From UBA1049 sp964525815 (GTDB lineage Bacteria > Bacillota > Clostridia > Oscillospirales > CAG-382): a stretch of DNA of 14,433 nucleotides. Within the stretch, counting starts at the first letter, position 1, and each line of letters opens with the position of its first letter. The position numbers and the translations under genes were made by a program. The notes under the pieces are model-generated. The model saw only the letters and a list, made by a program, of their open reading frames with translations. It was not told where the DNA came from and did no database searches. The stretch lies in the NCBI GenBank assembly GCA_964525815.1, contig CAZGJQ010000048.1, positions 1 to 14,433 of the forward strand. The letters run 5' to 3'. Shown one piece after another: positions 1 to 5,147 of this stretch.

Positions 1-428
1 TCCGCAACTCGCTTACAATGCTGCTTGGTGTACTCGTCCTTCTCCGTGATTTTATCAAGCAGATAATTAAGCTCCTCATAAAAGTTCTCCAGATACTTAA
101 AAACAGGGGCGTTTGCGACATAAAGTATCTTTAAATCAGTATGGCTCTTTAGCAATACCTTTCCCTTGAGATTACGGCTGTAGAAGCAATCATTCTCGTT
201 AAGGGTGATAACCTCATCCTCATACTCCAGCGAAAGACTTCCTTTTACTATATAAAAGAACTCTATCATCTTTTCGTTGTCGGTGGGAGTAATCCATATT
301 ATCGAGTCCTTATGTACGGTCTGGAGCATTATTTCCACGTCGTCCTGCTCCATTAACAGGTAAAGATCGCTTTTGCTGTCTTCGGTCAGGAAGTCAACCT
401 TTTCTTTTTTTACAAAAATTCCTTCCAT
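1..428 (-). CDS. Cupin-HD domain protein, likely HD-GYP phosphodiesterase (3' end beyond window)
   Basis: The reading frame opens with ATG at 428 and stays open to the window edge for 142 codons, so the C-terminal part is missing. Residues about 25-110 look like a small cupin beta-barrel, with a segment resembling a cupin core (EFFYIVKGSLSLEYEDE). From about residue 122 the sequence LLDKITEKDEYTKQHCKRVA matches the start of HD and HD-GYP domains, where the consensus is close to IEAKDPYTxGHSxRVA and the His is a metal ligand. HD-GYP proteins hydrolyse c-di-GMP, but the diagnostic HD and GYP motifs lie outside the window, so an ordinary HD hydrolase is possible. It is the last visible gene of a three-gene operon behind a c-di-GMP riboswitch. 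It starts 9 nt after the stop of the nucleotidyltransferase gene, with GGAG and AGG purine stretches upstream. Confidence 0.8.
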   Translation of the reverse strand, partial: MEGIFVKKEKVDFLTEDSKSDLYLLMEQDDVEIMLQTVHKDSIIWITPTDNEKMIEFFYIVKGSLSLEYEDEVITLNENDCFYSRNLKGKVLLKSHTDLKILYVANAPVFKYLENFYEELNYLLDKITEKDEYTKQHCKRVA

Positions 429-437
429 ATTTACCTA

Positions 438-773
438 TTACTCCGCTTTTCGCTCTATAAAAATTTCTCCACCGTTTTCAAGTATTTCGCCGACTATGCC
501 GATACCTTCCTCCAGCTCGGACTCGTAGAATATCTGCGGCTGTATGTCTATGGGATATTTGCTGGTAATCTTGATGATTTTTCTGTTTGCTTCCTTTAGA
601 CTCTCGCTGCTTTTTATAAAGAATGCAATATCAAGATCACTACCCTTTGTGTTTGTTCCGGTATAATAGGAGCCGAATAAATATACCTTTGATACTGATA
701 CAGCCTCGGTTACCCGTCCGATAACCGAATATAGTATATTCTGTACACTTTTGGGCAACGGAAGTGGCTGCAT
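438..773 (-). CDS. Minimal nucleotidyltransferase (MNT) domain protein
   Basis: This 111-residue protein is a stand-alone nucleotidyltransferase of the DNA polymerase beta superfamily. The fingerprint is visible as GS at residues 34-35, then SDLD with metal-binding Asp46 and Asp48, and a probable third acidic residue at Asp76 (YPIDIQ). Family members transfer a nucleotide to a protein or small molecule, and many act as the antitoxin half of HEPN-MNT modules by AMPylating the HEPN toxin. No HEPN gene is visible next to it, so an antitoxin role is not supported here. Its ATG directly follows the stop codon of the secreted-protein gene (TAAATG) and no strong Shine-Dalgarno is seen, which suggests translational coupling. 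The family is clear; the substrate is unknown. Confidence 0.85.
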   Translation of the reverse strand: MQPLPLPKSVQNILYSVIGRVTEAVSVSKVYLFGSYYTGTNTKGSDLDIAFFIKSSESLKEANRKIIKITSKYPIDIQPQIFYESELEEGIGIVGEILENGGEIFIERKAE

Positions 774-1184
774 TTATCTTTTTATAACTATCAGCGGATC
801 AATGAGAACTATCTCACCCTGAATCTCGTAAGCGGTGTACTCGCATATAACCTCATAACCCATTTTTGCTGCCCATTCCATTGTTTGGCTGGCAAAGAAA
901 TCTGTTTTTTCCACGAGTCTGTCTATATTTACATTTTTTGCTTCCATCTCTCTATAAACAAACCGCAAAATCTGTTGATTTGTCAATTCAACTCGTTTCT
1001 CGACTATCTCGAGCATTTTCTCTTCTTTTACATCAAAGTTACCTTTGTCGGAGCTGTTTGCCTTTTCTACAAACTCATTTACCCACTCCGCCTTTTGAAC
1101 GGACACACCCTCGGCGGCTGCCGGTAGCAGCAGTATCGAAAAAACGGTAATAGCCGCAACCATAAAAGCAATAATCTTTTTCAT
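774..1184 (-). CDS. Small secreted protein of unknown function
   Basis: I do not recognise a domain in this 136-residue protein. The N-terminus is a clear Sec signal peptide: MKK, a hydrophobic core over residues 4-20 and Ala22-Ala23-Ala24 before Glu25, giving a mature protein of about 112 residues. The mature part is charged and probably largely helical up to residue 95 (KMLEIVEKRVELTNQQIL). It then ends in a short beta-rich stretch (IQGEIVLIDPLIVIK). The single Cys near residue 114 argues against disulfides. GAAGGGA lies 10 nt before the ATG, a good Shine-Dalgarno. It is the first gene after the c-di-GMP riboswitch and its terminator, so its expression should respond most directly to c-di-GMP. 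A role in surface attachment or motility is only an inference from that control. Confidence 0.85.
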   Translation of the reverse strand: MKKIIAFMVAAITVFSILLLPAAAEGVSVQKAEWVNEFVEKANSSDKGNFDVKEEKMLEIVEKRVELTNQQILRFVYREMEAKNVNIDRLVEKTDFFASQTMEWAAKMGYEVICEYTAYEIQGEIVLIDPLIVIKR

Positions 1185-1232
1185 TTTACTTATTCCCTTC
1201 TTTAATTAATCAAGCAATTGCATTCGAGGTGC

Positions 1233-1260
1233 AAAAAAACGACTGACACACAATCAGTCG
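1233..1260 (-). terminator. Intrinsic terminator of the c-di-GMP riboswitch
   Basis: On the minus strand CGACTGA and TCAGTCG form a perfect 7-bp stem with a 7-nt loop, followed directly by seven T residues. It sits between the aptamer and the first gene of the operon, where an expression platform belongs. Its 5' arm can alternatively pair with the 3' strand of the aptamer. Confidence 0.9.
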
Positions 1261-1315
1261 CCGAACATAAGATACAGAGACCCTGTACCTGATGAATAAT
1301 ATGTATCGGCAACTG
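1255..1315 (-). promoter_or_regulatory. Predicted antiterminator pairing of the riboswitch
   Basis: On the minus strand CAGTTGCCG (1315-1307) can pair with CGGCGACTG (1263-1255) over nine base pairs, one of them U-G. The first segment contains the UUGCC strand that closes the aptamer. The second contains most of the 5' arm of the terminator. The two folds therefore exclude each other. Ligand binding, by locking the aptamer, should free the terminator. A further hairpin (GGTACAG with CTGTATC, one G-U) lies in the loop. Confidence 0.75.
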
Positions 1316-1389
1316 GCTGCCATAGAGAATGCTCTCCTTAGGCCCTTTAGCTTCGCGTCGCTGCCTTTCGGCAGGTTTGCCTATGCGTG
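1307..1389 (-). ncRNA. c-di-GMP-I (GEMM-I) riboswitch aptamer
   Basis: The minus-strand leader carries the conserved parts of the GEMM-I aptamer in order. These are AGGCAAACC (1382-1374), a P2 hairpin CTGCC-GAAA-GGCAG, CGACGCGAAGC (1360-1350, against GACGCAAAGC in the consensus), GGCCTAAG, a P3 stem closed by TATGG, and CAGTTGCCG. CCTAAG with TATGG is the canonical 11-nt receptor that docks the GAAA tetraloop. GGCAA (1381-1377) pairs with TTGCC (1312-1308) to close the aptamer. The family binds bis-(3'-5')-cyclic dimeric GMP. It is followed by an expression platform with a terminator and lies upstream of a three-gene operon. The identification is secure by motif; ligand affinity is untested. 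Confidence 0.94.
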
Positions 1390-1410
1390 GGAGCTTTTTT
1401 GCTCACCACT

Positions 1411-1439
1411 ATATTAACACGCAAAAATATGTTTGTCAA
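1411..1439 (-). promoter_or_regulatory. Sigma-A-type promoter of the riboswitch operon
   Basis: On the minus strand a perfect -35 TTGACA (1439-1434) and -10 TAATAT (1416-1411) are separated by 17 bp. Transcription should begin near 1404, about 20 nt before the aptamer. An inverted repeat (GTGGTGAGC and GCTCCCAC, 1409-1387, one bulge) spans the predicted start. Confidence 0.88.
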
Positions 1440-1481
1440 TAGTTTTTTTAATATTTTTACGATATATTGGAAAAAAATATC

Positions 1482-1544
1482 TATGAATACAAAAACAGAC
1501 AATTTTTGCTGTTTTTTTTCTGCTTGTAATTATGAATACAAAAA
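1482..1544. repeat. 14-bp direct repeat in the divergent intergenic region
   Basis: TATGAATACAAAAA occurs exactly at 1482-1495 and again at 1531-1544, start to start 49 bp, within an AT-rich spacer between the minus-strand riboswitch operon and the plus-strand lipoprotein operon. Between the copies AAAAACAG and CTGTTTTT could form a weak hairpin. The repeat might be a pair of operators, or chance in AT-rich DNA. Confidence 0.5.
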
Positions 1545-1580
1545 TTAGTTATCCATGTTGATTTAATTATACTTTAATCG

Positions 1581-1609
1581 TTGAAAACAGAGCACCGGTA
1601 TGATATACT
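1581..1609 (+). promoter_or_regulatory. Extended -10 promoter of the lipoprotein-SDR-CDF operon
   Basis: TTGAAA (1581-1586) and TATACT (1604-1609) are separated by 17 bp, and TG at 1601-1602 gives an extended -10. It lies about 40 bp before the ATG at 1650. Confidence 0.75.
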
Positions 1610-1649
1610 TGGGAATACATAAATATATGATGCTCTGCGAAAGGCTGTC

Positions 1650-2930
1650 ATGAAAAGGCTTGTTGTTTTTTATCTGCTGCTCATTTCAATACTGCTCCTT
1701 ACCGTATCCTGCTCGTTTGATTCGGTTAACAATGTCTCGGAAAGGCAGGAGCTCTCCGTTGACCTCACCTCGATGACCGGAAGCGACTATGCCGAAGAAA
1801 CCGAAACCCCCGAGATAACGGAATACCGCACGGTTGCGGACGGAAGAGCTGTTTTTTCGGGAACCTGCGAGGAAGGAGCCGTCGTCTATATCGAAAGCGA
1901 CGGCAGGTTTATACATACCTCCGAATCGCATTACGGCAGCTTTATCCTTGAGATTCCGGTCAGCAGACAGAACAGCCCGATGCAGGTTAATATATACGCA
2001 AAGACCGAAGGCAAGGCGCTGAGCGAGCCGGTGGAGCAAATCGCCTATTACCGTACCGACGACCCCGGCATTTCGGACTGGGTATGGATAGGCAAGGACT
2101 TTCGTCTGTTTTTCAGCGCAACCGGCGACAACTATTATCGTAATGATGTGCTGAGCAGGGATGAAGAGGAATATGTAAGACAACGCATTGCGGAACGGGT
2201 AGGCTGGCTGGAGGACAATCTCGGCGCAAAGCCTATATATATCCTTGTTCCAAACCCTAACGAGATATATAGCGAATATATGCCGGATGACCTTCCTGCA
2301 CAGCCCGACATGCAATCCCTGCACTCTCAGACCGCCGAGCTGCTGCGGCAGGCGGGAGCGGTTGTTATAGATATGCAGCCTGTTTTGGAGCAGCACAAGG
2401 AGGATGAATTTTTTATCTTTCACCGCACCGACAGCCACTGGACCGAGTATGCGGCCTTTTTTGCATATACCGAGCTTTTTAGCTATATATCGGACAGCTT
2501 CCCGTCAAGCAAGCCACGTCCGATTGAGGACTTTGGCTTTTCCAATCAAAAAAGACAGGTCGGCGACTTATATACAGACTTGGCCATGGACGAGACTTTG
2601 TTGTATGAAATGACCACCTTTGCGGATATTAAATTCGAAACGCCGGTAAGCATACCGAAGCATAAAAACAACGAGTCCATATTGATTGACGACGAGCCAA
2701 CCAAGGAGCATACCTTTATAAACCCCGACGGTGCAGGAAAGCCCGATGTCATAATAATTAGGGACTCCTATTCAATAATGATGTTTGATTTTATCGCCGA
2801 GCGGTGCGCAACCACCACCCTTCGTGCCATGTGGGACTTTTCCTTCGACAGAGCCTTATTTACCGAGCTGCAGGTTGACTATGTTATATATATTATCAGC
2901 GATATGAATCTGAAGAACCTTTATAAATAG
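1650..2930 (+). CDS. AlgX-like SGNH-fold lipoprotein (putative O-acyltransferase/esterase)
   Basis: The 426-residue protein begins with a lipoprotein signal, a hydrophobic run ending LLTVSC with the probable lipidated Cys at 21. The lipobox is imperfect because Thr stands at -3. Residues about 60-135 look like a small Ig-like beta-sandwich. The rest resembles the AlgX/AlgJ branch of SGNH hydrolases, which O-acetylate extracellular polysaccharides. TDSHW carries Asp261 and His263 in the Asp-x-His arrangement of AlgX, and RDSYS carries the candidate nucleophile Ser373. Such proteins usually work with an MBOAT acyltransferase, and none is encoded nearby. The ATG at 1650 has a GAAAGG stretch upstream. 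The SDR gene follows after 20 nt, so the two are probably co-transcribed. The fold assignment is fairly firm; the substrate is unknown. Confidence 0.78.
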   Translation: MKRLVVFYLLLISILLLTVSCSFDSVNNVSERQELSVDLTSMTGSDYAEETETPEITEYRTVADGRAVFSGTCEEGAVVYIESDGRFIHTSESHYGSFILEIPVSRQNSPMQVNIYAKTEGKALSEPVEQIAYYRTDDPGISDWVWIGKDFRLFFSATGDNYYRNDVLSRDEEEYVRQRIAERVGWLEDNLGAKPIYILVPNPNEIYSEYMPDDLPAQPDMQSLHSQTAELLRQAGAVVIDMQPVLEQHKEDEFFIFHRTDSHWTEYAAFFAYTELFSYISDSFPSSKPRPIEDFGFSNQKRQVGDLYTDLAMDETLLYEMTTFADIKFETPVSIPKHKNNESILIDDEPTKEHTFINPDGAGKPDVIIIRDSYSIMMFDFIAERCATTTLRAMWDFSFDRALFTELQVDYVIYIISDMNLKNLYK

Positions 2931-2950
2931 AATGAAAAGGGGAAAATAGG

Positions 2951-3712
2951 ATGAAGATCGATTTATCGGGTAAGACGGCTCTTATAACGGGAGCAACCGG
3001 ACAGCTTGGACGGGTTATGGCGCAAACCCTTGCGGAATGCGGAGCGGATATAGTAATACATTACCACCGCAACAAGGAAAAAGCGGAGGAGCTGCAGAAT
3101 AAAATTACGGCTTTGGGCAGAAAAGCGTTTTGTGTTCAGGCGGATATAACAGCTTTCGGTGATATTATAAGGATGAAGGAGCTGCTTAAAAAAAGCTTTT
3201 CTCTTCCCGACATCGTGGTGAACAACGCTGTCATACAATATAGCTGGACAACGGTGCTCGAGCAGTCTGCGGAGGACTATGAAAGTCAGTTTAAGTCCTG
3301 CGTAATGCAGAATGTTTATATGGCAAAGGCATTTATTCCTTTTATGATAGAGAAAAAATCCGGGCGTTTTATCGGAATCAACACCGAGTGCGCAATGACA
3401 AACTACCCCACCCAGTCCGCCTATGTTTCGGGTAAAAGAGGTATGGACGGAGTGCTGAGGGTGCTGGCAAAGGAAATAGGCGGGCATAATATTACGGTGA
3501 ATCAGGTTGCGCCCGGCTGGACCGTCAGCGAGAGAGACAGGGCTGCGGGAACCGAATACAGCAGGGATTACTGTGAAAAGGTTCCTTTGAAACGCAGGGG
3601 AACCGACAAGGAGATTGCTAACGCCGTGGCGTTTTTGGCGAGTGAATTGGCAAGCTTTATAACCGGGGCATACATTCCGGTCTGCGGCGGTGCGGTAATG
3701 CCCTGCATTTAG
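2951..3712 (+). CDS. Short-chain dehydrogenase/reductase (SDR), FabG-like
   Basis: The 253-residue length and Rossmann layout fit classical SDRs, which are NAD(P)-dependent oxidoreductases. The cofactor loop reads TGATGQLG (residues 13-20), so one glycine is shifted relative to the usual TGxxxGxG. NNAV replaces the common NNAG. The active site has Tyr158-x-x-x-Lys162. The position 13 residues before the Tyr, normally the catalytic Ser, is Thr145. The APGW segment and C-terminal TGAYIPVCGG motif are typical. AAGGGG lies upstream of the ATG. It sits between the AlgX-like lipoprotein and the cation transporter in what looks like one operon. The substrate is not predictable, and a dedicated fatty-acid FabG is unlikely without fab neighbours. 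Confidence 0.88.
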   Translation: MKIDLSGKTALITGATGQLGRVMAQTLAECGADIVIHYHRNKEKAEELQNKITALGRKAFCVQADITAFGDIIRMKELLKKSFSLPDIVVNNAVIQYSWTTVLEQSAEDYESQFKSCVMQNVYMAKAFIPFMIEKKSGRFIGINTECAMTNYPTQSAYVSGKRGMDGVLRVLAKEIGGHNITVNQVAPGWTVSERDRAAGTEYSRDYCEKVPLKRRGTDKEIANAVAFLASELASFITGAYIPVCGGAVMPCI

Positions 3713-3749
3713 TTTTCCGCATTCTTAATAAAAACGGAAGGTGATTCTT

Positions 3750-4928
3750 TTGATAACGCTGTTGGCAAGGCTTTTTATAAAGGATTATACTAACCATAGC
3801 GATAATACGGTAAGGCAAAAATATGGGATTTTGTGCGGGATTGTCGGTATATTCTTCAATCTTGTTTTATTTGCCGCAAAGCTGTTTGCGGGAATAATAA
3901 GCGGCTCTATTGCCGCAACCGCCGACGCCTTCAACAACCTCTCGGATGCGGGAAGCTCGGTGGTAACCGCGGTGGGCTTTAAGCTTGCGGGGCAAAAGCC
4001 GGACTCAGAGCATCCGTACGGGCACGGAAGAATAGAATATATCTCGGGGCTTATCGTTTCGCTGATAATAATGCTGGTCGGAGTGGAGCTGCTAAAATCG
4101 TCGGTGCAAAAAATTATAACCCCTGAACCTGTTCGGCTTTCCGTGATCACCCTTGTTATACTCTCCGCCTCCGTCGGTATAAAGCTCTACATGACCTTTT
4201 ATAACCGGAAATTAGGTAAAAGGCTCCGCTCCGAGGCAATAAGGGCGGCGGCACGGGACAGCCTCTGTGACAGCATTGCCACCACTGCGGTATTGCTCTC
4301 CGTTATATTCACCCACACAGTCGGTATAAATACCGACGGCTGGTTCGGTCTGCTGGTTGCTCTGTTGATTATATATACCGGATTTAAATCGGTGCGGGAT
4401 ACGGTAAGCCCGCTGCTCGGACAGCCTCCCGAGCCGTTTCTTGTAAATCAAATAGAGCAAATAGTGCTGTCCAATCCAGAAATAATCGGGCTGCACGACC
4501 TGATTGTGCATGACTACGGACCGGGCAGACGTATGATTTCCCTGCATGCCGAGGTTCCGGAGGATTCGGATATGATTACCATACACGACCTAATCGATAA
4601 TATAGAAAAGGAGCTGCGGGACAAAACCGCATGTCAGGCGGTAATTCATATGGACCCTGTGTCCGTCGCAGACGAAAAGACGCTGACCACAAAGGCTGTT
4701 GTCGAGGAGCTGATACGACGCATAGACGACAGAATTACCCTGCACGACTTCCGCATGGTACAGGGACGCACCCATACCAACGTTATCTTTGATATGGTCG
4801 TACCATACGATATAAAAAGAAGCGAAGCAAGCCTTAAATCGGAGGCTGCCAAGCTTATCAGCAGGTATGATGATACACTATATGCTGTGGTGGAGATCGA
4901 TCGTGAATTCACATACCTAAATAAGTGA
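3750..4928 (+). CDS. Cation diffusion facilitator (CDF) family transporter
   Basis: This 392-residue membrane protein should export divalent cations (Zn, Mn, Fe or Co) in exchange for protons. The metal site is visible as Asp59 and Asp66 in transmembrane helix 2 (DAFNNLSDA) and Asp170-x-x-x-Asp174 in helix 5 (DSLCD). HPYGHGR follows helix 2 as usual. After the six-helix part come two consecutive cytoplasmic ferredoxin-like domains, one from about residue 210 (LHDLIVHDYG) and one from about 315 (LHDFRMVQG), so the dimerisation domain appears duplicated. I chose TTG at 3750 because GAAGGTGAT ends 5 nt before it; the GTG at 3741 lies inside that Shine-Dalgarno. It starts 37 nt after the SDR gene. 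Metal specificity cannot be read from the sequence. Confidence 0.93.
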   Translation: MITLLARLFIKDYTNHSDNTVRQKYGILCGIVGIFFNLVLFAAKLFAGIISGSIAATADAFNNLSDAGSSVVTAVGFKLAGQKPDSEHPYGHGRIEYISGLIVSLIIMLVGVELLKSSVQKIITPEPVRLSVITLVILSASVGIKLYMTFYNRKLGKRLRSEAIRAAARDSLCDSIATTAVLLSVIFTHTVGINTDGWFGLLVALLIIYTGFKSVRDTVSPLLGQPPEPFLVNQIEQIVLSNPEIIGLHDLIVHDYGPGRRMISLHAEVPEDSDMITIHDLIDNIEKELRDKTACQAVIHMDPVSVADEKTLTTKAVVEELIRRIDDRITLHDFRMVQGRTHTNVIFDMVVPYDIKRSEASLKSEAAKLISRYDDTLYAVVEIDREFTYLNK

Positions 4929-4950
4929 TTTTTGTGTATAATAACGAAAC

Positions 4951-4984
4951 AAAAGGCTTGTTTTTACAGTCTTTTTTTCTTTTC
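4951..4984 (+). terminator. Probable intrinsic terminator after the CDF gene
   Basis: AAAAGGCTTGT and ACAGTCTTTT can pair over about ten positions with one G-U and one bulge around a T4 loop, and the stem runs into a T-rich tail. The stem is AT-rich and imperfect, so this is moderate evidence for separation of this operon from nrdDG. Confidence 0.5.
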
Positions 4985-5042
4985 GACATTGATAACAAGT
5001 GTCTTTCAGGGCTTTGTTAATATATTGTTTACATCTTTTGTG

Positions 5043-5058
5043 CAACAATATATCGAAT
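5043..5058 (+). promoter_or_regulatory. NrdR box 1 (upstream)
   Basis: CAACAATATATCGAAT resembles the NrdR consensus acaCwATATaTwGtgt. Its core CAATATATCG differs from the second box core in one base. It lies exactly 31 bp, about three helical turns, upstream of box 2, as is typical of NrdR operators. Confidence 0.8.
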
Positions 5059-5060
5059 AA

Positions 5061-5077
5061 GTGTTGCAATGCAACAC
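5061..5077. repeat. 17-bp perfect palindrome over the nrdD -35 element
   Basis: GTGTTGCAATGCAACAC is an 8-1-8 inverted repeat. It fills the gap between the two NrdR boxes, overlaps the first bases of box 2 and contains the -35 hexamer. It could be a second operator for an unidentified regulator. Confidence 0.6.
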
Positions 5078-5092
5078 AATATATAGTATAAT
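5064..5092 (+). promoter_or_regulatory. nrdDG promoter
   Basis: TTGCAA (5064-5069) and a perfect TATAAT (5087-5092) are separated by 17 bp. NrdR box 2 occupies the spacer and part of the -10, so NrdR binding should block RNA polymerase. Confidence 0.85.
5074..5089 (+). promoter_or_regulatory. NrdR box 2 (promoter-overlapping)
   Basis: ACACAATATATAGTAT is a close match to the 16-bp NrdR operator. With box 1 it forms the tandem pair bound cooperatively by NrdR, the (d)ATP-sensing repressor of ribonucleotide reductase genes. Confidence 0.88.
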
Positions 5093-5147
5093 CACAACAC
5101 TCCCCAAAAGGGAGAATATACCACCGGCATCAGAGAGGGACAAACAA

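Noticed and set aside
1491..1516. Intrinsic terminator AAAAACAG/CTGTTTTT between the direct repeats
   Set aside because: Only three G-C pairs among A-T pairs, and it would not follow any gene; too weak to call.
1686..2438. 250-codon minus-strand open frame
   Set aside because: It lies wholly antisense to the AlgX-like lipoprotein gene, whose motifs and signal peptide are convincing; the antisense product shows no family features.
3741..3749. GTG start of the CDF gene at 3741
   Set aside because: This GTG is part of the Shine-Dalgarno GAAGGTGAT that serves the TTG at 3750.
5014..5031. Rex operator-like TTGTTAA sequence upstream of nrdD
   Set aside because: Only the left half-site fits; the right half is TTGTTTA instead of TTAACAA, so there is no inverted repeat.
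5061..5147. N-terminal extension of nrdD from a GTG at 5061
   Set aside because: It would start inside the -35 and NrdR box 2, has no Shine-Dalgarno, and adds 29 residues unlike the ATP-cone. The ATG at 5148 has a good ribosome binding site.
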